Source: an uncultured Propionibacteriaceae bacterium (lineage in GTDB: Bacteria; Actinomycetota; Actinomycetes; Propionibacteriales; Propionibacteriaceae). Taken from it: DNA of 9,716 nucleotides. The stretch is from the NCBI GenBank assembly GCA_936924635.1, contig CAKZHP010000061.1, forward strand, positions 1 through 9,716, written 5' to 3'. A program made the translations under genes and the position numbers. Positions 1 through 6,494 of the stretch are shown piece after piece. The notes beneath the pieces are model-generated. The model was not told where the DNA came from and searched no databases. It saw only the letters and a program-made list of their open reading frames with translations. Within the stretch, counting starts at the first letter, position 1. Every line of letters starts with the position of its first letter.

Positions 1-670
1 ACGAACCACTGAACACCTCCACGACGAGGTGTTGCGACGACCAGTTGAATCCGCCTTGCGAGCCCCTGTCCGTGTGCACGATGCAGCCGGCCACGTCACC
101 GCGCCTGGCGACTGCGGTGTTGAGCGCGGCGACCGCGAGCCGGGACTTCATCCTCGAGTCGATCGAGTAGCCCACGATCCGATTAGAGTAGACGTCCTTG
201 AACGCGCAGACGTAGAGCTTGCCTTCGCCGGTGCGGTGTTCGGTGATGTCGCCGATCCACAGCTCGTTCGGCCCATCGGCCTTGAACTCATGCCGGATCA
301 CGCCGTGCTTGTCGACCACGGCGCACAGGTCGTCGTGGACCGGTGGTCCGGGGTTCTTCGCTTTGCCACGCTTGGGCTTGCCGAACGCACTCCACCAGCC
401 CATGTCAGAGCAGATCCGCCATGCCGTCCGCTCAGCCATCGACTCGCCTGCGTCACGGGCCTCGTCGACCAGGAAGCGGTAGCCGAACTCCGGGTCGTCG
501 CGGTGGGCGTCGAACAGCGCGTTCGCGCGGTAGGCCTCCCCGAGTTCGGAGCCGGTGACCGGTTGGGCGAGCCAGCGGTAGTAGGGCTGACGAGCGATCT
601 TGAGCACCCGACACGTCACCGTGACGGGGACCCCGTCGACAGCCAGCTCGCGGACGAGCGGGTACATCAT
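1..670 (-). CDS. IS3-family transposase OrfB (integrase core), 3' end missing
   Basis: This is the catalytic subunit of the IS3 transposase, a DDE recombinase that cuts and joins the element's ends. The start is the ATG at 670, which overlaps the orfA stop as ATGA and gives MMYPLVREL. The frame is open for 223 codons to the window edge. An N-terminal helical region (about 1-110) is followed by the rve integrase core. The first catalytic Asp is D141 in GDITEHRTGEGKLYV and the second is D201 in HTDRGSQ. The catalytic Glu, expected about 35 residues later, would be off the window. After Q205 the family normally continues with FRSRKF, but here it reads GGFNWSSQHL. The protein may therefore be interrupted at about position 55 and inactive. 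Overlap with orfA suggests coupled or frameshifted translation. Confidence 0.88.
   Translation of the reverse strand, partial: MMYPLVRELAVDGVPVTVTCRVLKIARQPYYRWLAQPVTGSELGEAYRANALFDAHRDDPEFGYRFLVDEARDAGESMAERTAWRICSDMGWWSAFGKPKRGKAKNPGPPVHDDLCAVVDKHGVIRHEFKADGPNELWIGDITEHRTGEGKLYVCAFKDVYSNRIVGYSIDSRMKSRLAVAALNTAVARRGDVAGCIVHTDRGSQGGFNWSSQHLVVEVFSGS
12..33. repeat. Perfect 8-bp inverted repeat, 6-nt loop
   Basis: The arms aacacctc (12-19) and gaggtgtt (26-33) are exact reverse complements around a 6-base loop. The repeat lies in the stretch (1-55) where the IS3 orfB translation no longer resembles its family. It could be part of the end of a second mobile element nested in the IS or simply a chance hairpin. 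Its function is unknown. Confidence 0.5.
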
Positions 671-960
671 TCTCCCGGCAGGTTCGCCTGCGACAGATAC
701 GCAGCGGCTCGCCGCAGGACCTCGTTCTCCTGCTCCAGCAGCCGGATCCGCTTCCTCGCCTCACGCAACTCGGCATTCTCGGCCGCGGTCGCCCCCGGCT
801 TCACTCCATCCTCGACATCGGCGGACTTCATCCAGTTCGTCAGACACGACTCGCTGATGCCGAAGTCGGCAGCGATCTGCTTGAGGTGGACTCCCGGCTC
901 ACGGTTCCTGGCGACGCGAACGACGTCATCTCGGAACTCCTTGGGGTACGGCTTCGGCAC
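667..960 (-). CDS. IS3-family transposase OrfA (HTH_Tnp_1)
   Basis: This is the DNA-binding partner of OrfB, which recognises the IS ends and may also form the N-terminus of an OrfAB fusion. The chosen start is the GTG at 960 (VPKPYPKEFRDD), because family members begin MPKPYPKEF. A GGAAGG Shine-Dalgarno at 970-975 lies 9 bases upstream. An ATG at 969 is possible but sits directly against that ribosome site. The 97-residue product has a helix-turn-helix at about residues 24-45 (IAADFGISESCLTNW) and a leucine-rich coiled coil at about 60-85 (ELREARKRIRLLEQENEVL) for dimerisation. Its stop overlaps the orfB start by four bases. Length and sequence look intact. Confidence 0.9.
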   Translation of the reverse strand: MPKPYPKEFRDDVVRVARNREPGVHLKQIAADFGISESCLTNWMKSADVEDGVKPGATAAENAELREARKRIRLLEQENEVLRRAAAYLSQANLPGE

Positions 961-1004
961 AGTGCACATCCTTCCAGCGGCACCTCTTGGCACCACCGAT
1001 CAGA

Positions 1005-1029
1005 TGTCACCTATCTGTGCAGCAGTCCC
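1005..1029 (-). repeat. IS3-element left terminal inverted repeat
   Basis: Read on the minus strand this begins GGGACTGCTGCAC, then five bases (AGATA), then GGTGACA. The right-end repeat at 9474-9498 has the same 13-base and 7-base blocks around a different five-base core, so 20 of 25 positions match. The repeat lies upstream of orfA, as expected for an IS3 left end. The leading Gs merge with a G run in the host gene, so the exact tip is uncertain. Confidence 0.8.
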
Positions 1030-1309
1030 CCCCGAAGCCCAGCGCGCTGGCCCGCCCCTGGCTGAAGGCGTTGATGTTGAACCCCAGCCCGGCCAGGAAC
1101 ATCAGGTAGAGAATGCCGATGGCCCCCATGTCGTACACCAGATCCGCCCGACCGAGCCACCCCAGCCCGAACGGGCCGAAGAGCATCCCCAGGAAGATCA
1201 GGGCGAGCAGCCCGGGAACCCGGAAGCGCGCACCGAGGATCGGACCGGCCAGGATCGAGGCCAACAGGACGAGGATGGTCATCTCGACCGTGGCCACCAG
1301 TGCGCTCAT
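1029..1309 (-). pseudogene. Cation:proton antiporter (CPA2/NhaP-like), N-terminal stub cut by IS3
   Basis: The first 93 residues (from MSALVATVEMTI) contain two to three hydrophobic helices and the pattern RVPGLLALIFLGMLFGPFG, then YLMFLAGL. That pattern is typical of the first helices of CPA2-type Na+/H+ or K+/H+ exchangers, which normally need about 380-600 residues. After SALGFG the frame enters the IS terminal repeat, adds GDCCTDR and stops at 1007. Everything from the third or fourth helix on is missing in this window, so no transporter can be made from this piece. It lies 102 bp downstream of, and codirectional with, the 171-residue membrane protein gene and may have shared its transcript. 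No clear ribosome site was seen at 1309, and a second ATG at 1282 is possible. Confidence 0.8.
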
Positions 1310-1411
1310 GGCCAGATGCTAGTCAGCCCTGGGGTTGTTCGAAGTTCGGTGTCCGGGGGGTGGCGAGGAGCCGTGGCGGCACGAGGATGAGGAGGCGCCT
1401 TTGAGATGGCT

Positions 1412-1927
1412 TCAGTGCACGATTGCTTTGAGGACTATCAGGACTGCGCCCAGCACGCAGGTCACCAGAGCGCCGACCAGCCCTCGCAGGGGGCGAGCGG
1501 TCCACGACGCGACGCCGAGCCACCCGAGCAGTCCAAGGACGACCACCGCTGCCCAGAGTGTCCCCCAGATTGCGGTGCTGTCACGGATCACCCCCAGGAC
1601 GCCAAGGGTCAGGACGACCAACGGGATGACCCCTGCTAGCAGCAGGCCCCAGGAGTGGACCAGCCCGTCGTGGATGGCGGCGCCGAGTCGAGCCCACGTG
1701 GGAGTGCTGTCGTCGAGGACGTCTCCGAGGTGCGCGACTACCCCGGCGTAGACGTGGGCGAACCAGAACACGATCAAGGTGGCCAGCACCTTGATCAGCA
1801 CGTCCCAGGAAGCGTCCGCGGAGTTGGCGACCACGACGACCTGCGCGGCCACCAGGACCACGCCGTAGATCGCCGGTTCGCTGATCTGCCTGAGTGTCGG
1901 TGAGGTGAAGACGGCTGATCTCGACAT
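1412..1927 (-). CDS. Unrecognised five-helix membrane protein
   Basis: This 171-residue protein starts MSRSAVFTSPTLRQISEP. I do not recognise a named family. Hydrophobic segments lie at about 18-36, 43-63, 92-113, 120-140 and 147-168, giving about five membrane helices. A conserved-looking loop between helices 2 and 3 (about 57-90) contains AHVYAGVVAHLGD and is followed by an acidic stretch (DDSTPTW). The ATG at 1927 has a GGAAGG ribosome site at 1938-1943 about 10 bases upstream. The gene diverges from the holin-like gene at 2068 and precedes the truncated antiporter. It looks intact. The general form resembles small actinobacterial membrane proteins annotated only as hypothetical, and no function is proposed. 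Confidence 0.75.
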   Translation of the reverse strand: MSRSAVFTSPTLRQISEPAIYGVVLVAAQVVVVANSADASWDVLIKVLATLIVFWFAHVYAGVVAHLGDVLDDSTPTWARLGAAIHDGLVHSWGLLLAGVIPLVVLTLGVLGVIRDSTAIWGTLWAAVVVLGLLGWLGVASWTARPLRGLVGALVTCVLGAVLIVLKAIVH

Positions 1928-2067
1928 ATGTCACGGGCCTTCCAGCTCAAGGTGTGTGGAAACACGAGACAGTGCACCACGGGCGGGGGTTGTTCTGGGT
2001 GTTCGCGTTGCCTGTAGTGTGACGGTGATCCTTGCTGCTCGGCTGGGCATATCCAGCAGGAAAGACC
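1928..2067. promoter_or_regulatory. Divergent intergenic region with a weak plus-strand promoter candidate
   Basis: This 140-bp gap separates the minus-strand membrane gene from the plus-strand holin-like gene, so promoters for both are expected here. On the plus strand, TTGTTC (1990-1995) precedes TGTAGT (2013-2018) with 17 bases between. This is only a loose match to a housekeeping -35/-10 pair. A CAGGAAAG ribosome site (2057-2064) precedes the ATG at 2068. No clear operator or riboswitch fold was noticed. Confidence 0.3.
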
Positions 2068-2463
2068 ATGATTCGCCTCCTCATTCGCACCGGGATCTTC
2101 ATCGGGACAGCAGCCGTGGGTCTGCTTGCCGCCGCAGCCGTCGTCGATGGCGTGCAGCTCTCCCTCTCGGGGTTCCTCGTTGCCGTGGGAGTCTTTGCGC
2201 TGGCACAGAGCATCCTGGGGCCGTTCATCTTCAACATCGCCCGCCAGTACGCACCGGCCATGCTCGGCGGGATCGGGCTGGTATCGACGTTCGTGGCACT
2301 GCTCATCGCGTCCCTGTTCCCCGACGGTCTGCGCATCTCAGGGGTCTTCACCTGGGTGCTGGCCACCCTCGTGGTCTGGATTGTCACCGCATTCGGTGGC
2401 TGGCTGCTGCCTCTGGTGCTGCTGAAGAACCGCGCCGGGTCTCGCGACTCGGTAGCCAGCTGA
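2068..2463 (+). CDS. Phage holin family IV / YvlD-like four-helix membrane protein
   Basis: The 131-residue product starts MIRLLIRTGIFIGTAAVG. It has four membrane segments at about 7-26, 32-52, 66-84 and 91-114, with the pattern NIARQYAPAMLGGIGLVSTFVAL between helices 2 and 3. This fits small proteins annotated as the mycobacterial four-helix phage holin superfamily or YvlD-like proteins. Despite the name these are usually chromosomal, lack an endolysin partner and have no proven lytic role. The ATG at 2068 is preferred over a start at 2032 because CAGGAAAG sits 3 bases upstream and the extra 12 residues look non-native. DUF6325 follows 27 bp later on the same strand, suggesting one transcript. 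Confidence 0.75.
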   Translation: MIRLLIRTGIFIGTAAVGLLAAAAVVDGVQLSLSGFLVAVGVFALAQSILGPFIFNIARQYAPAMLGGIGLVSTFVALLIASLFPDGLRISGVFTWVLATLVVWIVTAFGGWLLPLVLLKNRAGSRDSVAS

Positions 2464-2490
2464 CCTGCGACAGAAAGGAACTACCCAGAA

Positions 2491-2928
2491 GTGAGTACCG
2501 ATTCGTTCACCGCTCCGATCGACTTCGCCGTCTTCATCATTCGACGTGACAGCGATGTCTCGGCCGCGGCGCGCCAGCTTCGCAGCCAGATCGACAGCGG
2601 CACCTTGACGCTGCTGGACATCGAGGTCCTAGCCCTGGGCGAGGATGGTCGCGCTACCCGTGAACCGCTGGAGGCACTCACCCACAGCGATCCAGGAGCC
2701 CTTGGCGACCTGCAGTCATCGGAGTCCGACCTGCTCGACGAGGAGGACCTGGCTGACCTGGCCGACGAGCTCGGCCCGGATGAGCTTGCCGTGGTCCTGG
2801 TCTATGAAGACCGCAGCCTGGCGACCGCCGCCGCGCACCTGGCAGCCGAAGGCGGCCGCCTGCTGTGGGCCGGAGGCGTGCACACCGATGAACTCGAGCA
2901 TGCGCTCGAGCAGACGAAGGAGGCATGA
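2491..2928 (+). CDS. DUF6325 family protein
   Basis: The 145-residue soluble acidic protein starts at the GTG at 2491 (MSTDSFTAPIDFAVF). AAGGAA at 2475-2480 lies about 10 bases upstream. Two similar half-domains can be seen: a first strand-helix unit (APIDFAVF, then IEVLALGEDG at about 44-53) and a second (LVYEDRSLATAAAH, about 103-116, ending in a GG-rich strand and HTDELEHAL). The acidic middle (LLDEEDLADLADEL, 81-94) is characteristic. This matches DUF6325, an actinobacterial family of unknown function that often lies beside SHOCT-domain genes, as here. No catalytic motif is visible. It looks intact, and its 3' end carries the ribosome site of the next gene. Confidence 0.75.
   Translation: MSTDSFTAPIDFAVFIIRRDSDVSAAARQLRSQIDSGTLTLLDIEVLALGEDGRATREPLEALTHSDPGALGDLQSSESDLLDEEDLADLADELGPDELAVVLVYEDRSLATAAAHLAAEGGRLLWAGGVHTDELEHALEQTKEA
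2917..2923 (+). promoter_or_regulatory. Strong ribosome binding site inside the DUF6325 3' end
   Basis: AAGGAGG at 2917-2923 lies 8 bases before the ATG at 2932. It fixes the start of the SHOCT gene and shows that this gene was translated immediately after DUF6325, whose stop is at 2926-2928. Confidence 0.75.
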
Positions 2929-2931
2929 GCC

Positions 2932-3243
2932 ATGGGCTTGTTGCGCACCGCGGCACGCGCCAGCGTGGCCGCTCACGTGGTCGGTAATGTTCCACGTGGT
3001 CGGTAATGTTCAGCGAGCCAGCACCAGCGGTGGGCCGCCCAGGATGCAGCGGCAGCCCCGAGCGCCCCGGCACCGCCCGCGCCCCCAGCGCCGGCTCCTC
3101 CCGCACCGCCTGCAGCAGCCTCTGCTCTCAGCAGTGCCGACGTGATCACCCAGCTGCAGCAACTGGGGCAGCTGCGCGAGTCCGGGGTTCTCACCGAGGC
3201 CGAGTTCGAGACCCAGAAGACCCGGATCCTCGCCGGCGGCTGA
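2932..3243 (+). pseudogene. SHOCT-domain protein gene interrupted by a stop codon in a tandem duplication
   Basis: From the ATG at 2932 (MGLLRTAARASVAAHVVGNV) the frame reaches an in-frame TAA at 3004-3006, codon 25. The same frame then continues open to the TGA at 3241-3243. It encodes WAAQDAAAAPSAPAPP, a long Pro/Ala linker and a C-terminal SHOCT motif (about codons 70-101: VITQLQQLGQLRESGVLTEA, then EFETQKTRIL). SHOCT proteins are small, of unknown role, and often oligomerisation or membrane-linked. The stop lies in the second copy of a 19-bp direct duplication. Removing one copy gives VQRAS and shifts the frame. Restoring a single base there would give VQRRQHQRWAAQ, the usual look of this family. 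The ribosome site is strong, so a 24-residue peptide could still be made. A sequencing or assembly error is the main alternative. Confidence 0.75.
2974..3011 (+). repeat. Perfect 19-bp tandem duplication
   Basis: The unit cacgtggtcggtaatgttc occurs twice back to back, at 2974-2992 and 2993-3011, with no mismatch. It lies inside the SHOCT gene. The second copy is read in a shifted frame and supplies the TAA stop. The unit starts with the palindrome CACGTG. Confidence 0.9.
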
Positions 3244-3272
3244 CACTGCCGGGCCAGGCAGCCACGTCTGTC

Positions 3273-3301
3273 GATCGGCTACCCGTGCGCGGATCGGCTA
3301 C
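3273..3301. repeat. 10-bp direct repeat in the convergent gap
   Basis: gatcggctac occurs at 3273-3282 and 3292-3301, separated by nine bases. It lies in the 54-bp gap between the SHOCT gene and the hydrolase stop and overlaps the last bases of the hydrolase gene. A weak 5-bp hairpin (ctgcc/ggcag) lies just upstream at about 3246-3261. Neither is a convincing terminator because no T-run follows. Confidence 0.4.
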
Positions 3302-5001
3302 TGCGAGGGTGTGAACGGGGCTCGGGATTCGGCTAGTACCGCCTCGTGGACGGCTGCGGCGCGCTTGGCCGTCCAGTTGTCGAGGTTGAGGACTTGTGCC
3401 CATGCGCCGACGTGTTCGCCGGCGAAGTTGTGCCCGAAGCCCGGACCGGGTTCCATGGCCAAGGCCATGTCGGTGGTGACCTGCCAGAAGGTCACGAAGG
3501 GCACCCACCGGACCTGGGGAAGGACATCGGGACCGCGTGGCTCCTCGAGCCAGTCCGGACGATTGAGAATGAGGTCGAAGTTCCACCAGGTCGTGGCATC
3601 TGAGGGATGCACCATGTAGAGAACCCGGGTCCCCTGCCAGGGTCGGGTAGCCGGCTCGGCCGGGCGCATCGGGTCGTCGGTGAAGCGCACCGTGCGACCG
3701 TCCTTGTAGATGGGCGCGATCTGGGTGCTGCCGCTCTGGCGGTCGTCGAGGAACTGCCCGAAGTGATGGTTGAAGCTCGGCGGTCCGGTGAACACCGCCC
3801 CACTGATGCGGTTGGCCATGTCGAACTCGCCACTGAAGGCGGCCTCGCCCCCGTAGGAGCCCAGGCTCTCGCCGAACACGTACAGAGCGGGACGCTCGCC
3901 CTGCGGCAGGCGGCTCCACCGTTCATAGACCGCGTCGAAGAGTGCGCGACCGGCGTTGCGAGCGTTCTGCTGATCTGCCAGGAACGAGATCGGAGAGGGC
4001 AGGAAGGAGTACTGCATCGACACCGTCGCGCTATCGCCGTAGGTGAGATGTTCAAAGGCGCTGACCGAGGTCGGCTCCACCCACCCGGTGCCGGTCGGGG
4101 TCACGACCAGCAGATACGAGCGCTCGAAGCCGCCAGCGCGCTCCAGGTCCTGCACCGCAAGTGCCGCGCGGGTCTCGAGGTCCTCAGCCGAGTCAAGCCC
4201 GGCGTAGACGCGGACGGGATCCAAAGTCACTTCGGAACCCTGCCCCGACCGTTCAGCCACCTGGGCGATCCGGGTGGCGTTGGGACCCTGCCCCGCGAAG
4301 CCCCGTCCCTGGAATCCCAGCGTGTCCCACGAGATCAGCGACTCCGGGCTACCCGAACGCAGCGGGCTCATCGGGGCCGTCACCCCCTGCGGTGTCCCGC
4401 CGTTGGTCAACGAGAACGCCGCGTTGACCGCTGTAGTGACCCGCTCGAAGACGAACCCATTGAAGACCAGGGCGACCGTGGTCACCAGAGCAGCGATCCC
4501 GATCACCCTGGCCGCCCGTGGGCCCACGACCCGACGCAGTCCGGCAGTCAGTACCCCAGTGATCCGGCGCAGCAGACGGGCGATGCAGACGAACAGGACA
4601 AACACCAGCACAGCCACGGGGATGACCAGGACCGCCGCGAGCGGGGTCTGCGGCTCCATCTCCAACAACCGAGAAGCCTGCCGCTGCCAGGTCACACCAA
4701 GGATCACCGCCACCACCAGCAGCGCAGGGGCGGCGAACAGCAGAGCCCTGACCCTCGAGGCCGACGGTTGACGTGCCTGACGGTCGGCAAGCTCACGCCA
4801 CACCCACGCCCCCAGCACGCCCAGCCCATAGCCGATCGCCGCGGTGACCCCGGCGATCACCCCCTGATACAACGCAGGCCGCGGCACCAGGGAAGGCAGA
4901 AAGGACAGCGTCGCCAGGATCAGCGCAGTCCACGCCCCCGGCAACGACAGCCCGAGCCCGGACCAGAAGCGAGACACCCGGGACGCCTCAGGATCTGTCA
5001 T
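3298..5001 (-). CDS. Membrane-anchored alpha/beta hydrolase (Abhydrolase_9 family)
   Basis: This 567-residue protein starts MTDPEASRVSRFWSGLG. The N-terminal half has about five membrane helices (about 24-42, 46-66, 86-104, 121-142, 164-184). The C-terminal half is an alpha/beta-hydrolase domain with the nucleophile elbow GESLGS (S379), a likely acid in HPSDATTWW (D468) and a likely histidine in GFGHNFAGEH (H524). This arrangement matches the Abhydrolase_9 N/C domain pair (PF10081 type), serine hydrolases of unknown substrate, possibly lipid or ester. The ATG at 5001 overlaps the stop of the upstream DUF2252 gene as ATGA, so translation is coupled. Starts further upstream would only overlap that gene. 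Length is normal, the triad looks complete and the gene appears intact. The side of the membrane carrying the hydrolase domain cannot be read from sequence alone. Confidence 0.85.
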   Translation of the reverse strand: MTDPEASRVSRFWSGLGLSLPGAWTALILATLSFLPSLVPRPALYQGVIAGVTAAIGYGLGVLGAWVWRELADRQARQPSASRVRALLFAAPALLVVAVILGVTWQRQASRLLEMEPQTPLAAVLVIPVAVLVFVLFVCIARLLRRITGVLTAGLRRVVGPRAARVIGIAALVTTVALVFNGFVFERVTTAVNAAFSLTNGGTPQGVTAPMSPLRSGSPESLISWDTLGFQGRGFAGQGPNATRIAQVAERSGQGSEVTLDPVRVYAGLDSAEDLETRAALAVQDLERAGGFERSYLLVVTPTGTGWVEPTSVSAFEHLTYGDSATVSMQYSFLPSPISFLADQQNARNAGRALFDAVYERWSRLPQGERPALYVFGESLGSYGGEAAFSGEFDMANRISGAVFTGPPSFNHHFGQFLDDRQSGSTQIAPIYKDGRTVRFTDDPMRPAEPATRPWQGTRVLYMVHPSDATTWWNFDLILNRPDWLEEPRGPDVLPQVRWVPFVTFWQVTTDMALAMEPGPGFGHNFAGEHVGAWAQVLNLDNWTAKRAAAVHEAVLAESRAPFTPSQ

Positions 5002-6335
5002 CGGGTTGCGAGGAAGGCGTGGTAGTCGCGCTCGGAGAGGTCGGCATACGCCGTCGACCACTCCACGATCGCGGTGGTGAGCCTGTCTCCGTTGCCGATG
5101 TAGCCGACGATCTCGGCCGCTCGTGGGGACTGGCTGTGCGCGCGGGCGAGAGTCACCGCGCAGGCCTGGGCGTAGGTGATGAACGGGCGGTCGTCGAGGT
5201 CCTCGACATCGATGCCGCCCTTCATGTCGTGGAACTGGCGCACGTACAGGTCGAAGCCCTCGGCGCGCAGGTAGCCCAGGAACGGGTCCGAGACGGCCTG
5301 CAGGATCCGTTGCAGGGCGACCACCCGCGCGCCCTGACCGTGGGTCCCGACCGCCTCGGTGAGCACCTGCGGCTGCTCGATGCGGCCGTACTGCTCGAGC
5401 ACACTGCGACCGGCCTCCTTGGACTGCAGGATCAGACCGTTGCCGTCACCGTCCTCGAACAGGGAGAGCGCACACCGGGTTCCAACACTGCCGACCCCGA
5501 CAACCCGCAGCGCCAGGTCCACCTCCCGGTAGTGGCTGAGCAGCATCCGGATGCCCGGGCCGGCACTGGCGCGGTAGGCATCGGTGTAGCGGTGCACATT
5601 CTCGGCGACCTCGGGCTTCGGCTGGTCCATCGTCGGCGGCGCCATGACGAACCGCAACGAGCCGTCCGCGTCCCGGGTGGTCAGGCGGCGCACCGCCCGC
5701 TCACCGGTGCGACGTTGAGCGGACTTGATCGCCGAAGCGATCACCCGGCGTGACTTCTTGTCCAGCAGCCCAGCACCGCCCCTGGGGTCGATATGGGTGT
5801 AGTAGCGCTGCAGCGGCGTCAGCTCCAGACTCGCAGCCAGCGCAGCCCGGTAGGCGCTCACCGTCGTGCGCGCCGCGGTCTCGATGACGTGTGGGGTTCG
5901 GGACGAGTCCCGCCCCCCGACGATCACACTGGTCACCAGGCGCTTCAGATCCCACTCCCACGGAGCCCAGGCCGCCTCGTCGAAGTCGTTCAGATCGAAG
6001 ACCAGCGTGCGCTGCGGAGAGGCGTAGAACCCGAAGTTCGACACGTGCGCATCACCACAGGCGACCACGAGCAGACCGGTATGCGGTGAGCGGGCCAGGT
6101 CCGCCGCCATCAGGGCAGCGGTCCCCCGGTAGAACGCGAACGCGCTCTGCGACATCCGCTCGGCGCGCAGCGAAATGAGCTCCTGGAGGCGGGTGGAGTT
6201 CTGCTCCCTCAGGATGCCCAGCGGATCCCGGCTCCCAGGCGGCAGCTCGGCCAAGGTGGAACGGGGAGTCTCCTGGCGGCGCCTGCGGCCGGAGACCACT
6301 AAGTCGGGTGTCGATGGCCGTGGGCGTGATGGCAT
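4998..6335 (-). CDS. DUF2252 family protein (kinase-like fold)
   Basis: The 445-residue soluble protein starts MPSRPRPSTPDLVVSGRRRR. Family motifs appear in order: FAFYRGTA (about 66-73), CGDAHVSNFGF (93-103), VFDLNDFDEA (112-121), WEWDLKRL (126-133), VGVGSVGTR (279-287), VRQFHDMKGG (365-374) and LARAHSQS (396-403). GDAHxxNF and the DLNDFDE segment resemble the catalytic and metal-binding loops of aminoglycoside-phosphotransferase-like kinases, so phosphotransfer is suspected, but the substrate is unknown. The open frame continues upstream to 7157 on this strand. That extension lies antisense to the HdeD-like gene and is low-complexity, so the ATG at 6335 is preferred even though its ribosome site is weak. 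Length fits the family. The gene is coupled to the downstream hydrolase by a 4-base overlap. Confidence 0.87.
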   Translation of the reverse strand: MPSRPRPSTPDLVVSGRRRRQETPRSTLAELPPGSRDPLGILREQNSTRLQELISLRAERMSQSAFAFYRGTAALMAADLARSPHTGLLVVACGDAHVSNFGFYASPQRTLVFDLNDFDEAAWAPWEWDLKRLVTSVIVGGRDSSRTPHVIETAARTTVSAYRAALAASLELTPLQRYYTHIDPRGGAGLLDKKSRRVIASAIKSAQRRTGERAVRRLTTRDADGSLRFVMAPPTMDQPKPEVAENVHRYTDAYRASAGPGIRMLLSHYREVDLALRVVGVGSVGTRCALSLFEDGDGNGLILQSKEAGRSVLEQYGRIEQPQVLTEAVGTHGQGARVVALQRILQAVSDPFLGYLRAEGFDLYVRQFHDMKGGIDVEDLDDRPFITYAQACAVTLARAHSQSPRAAEIVGYIGNGDRLTTAIVEWSTAYADLSERDYHAFLATR

Positions 6336-6494
6336 GCTGCGTACACTATCGCGCGCAGCCGGGCACCGAAAAGGGAGACGTCGTTTCTGGCAAGTCGCAC
6401 GACCCAGCAACCCGCTCAGGCAATAGGATTCCTCGTGATGCGGGGATGTTTCCCGTCGGCGCTGTCGACCCATCCCGGCCCAAGGAGACCTACC
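6336..6494. promoter_or_regulatory. Divergent intergenic region between DUF2252 and the HdeD-like gene
   Basis: This 159-bp gap must hold the start signals for the DUF2252-hydrolase pair (minus) and the HdeD-like pair (plus). The only firm signal is the ribosome site AAGGAG at 6482-6487, seven bases before the ATG at 6495. A 6-bp inverted match (gggatg/catccc) spans about 6443-6476 with a long loop and is probably chance. No convincing -35/-10 pair was found on either strand. Confidence 0.4.

Larger units (their letters stand above)
1..1029 (-). mobile_element. IS3-family insertion sequence, left (orfA) end, truncated by the window
   Basis: The minus strand carries, in order, a terminal repeat (1005-1029), a helix-turn-helix orfA and an orfB integrase that overlaps it by four bases. 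This is the standard IS3-family layout. The outer tip lies in a run of seven C (1027-1033), so its exact base is uncertain by a few positions. The IS sits inside an antiporter gene whose frame runs into the terminal repeat and stops. The matching right end in the same orientation is at 9474-9498. The orfB sequence leaves the family consensus near position 55, so bases 1-55 may belong to something else. Confidence 0.88.

Noticed and set aside
29..1390. Long plus-strand open frame opposite the IS and antiporter
   Set aside because: It is the antisense shadow of orfB, orfA and the antiporter stub. The product is Arg/Pro-rich with no domain, and GC-rich codon bias explains its length.
2068..2463. 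Prophage remnant
   Set aside because: Only a holin-like label points that way. There is no integrase, endolysin, structural or packaging gene nearby.
3006..3314. 102-residue plus-strand frame starting inside the tandem repeat
   Set aside because: It starts at the ATG within the second repeat copy but reads the SHOCT region out of frame. The SHOCT motif is clear in the other frame.
3607..5025. Long plus-strand frame opposite the Abhydrolase_9 gene
   Set aside because: It is an antisense shadow. The minus-strand protein has helices and a catalytic motif, whereas this one is His/Arg/Pro/Gln-rich without features.
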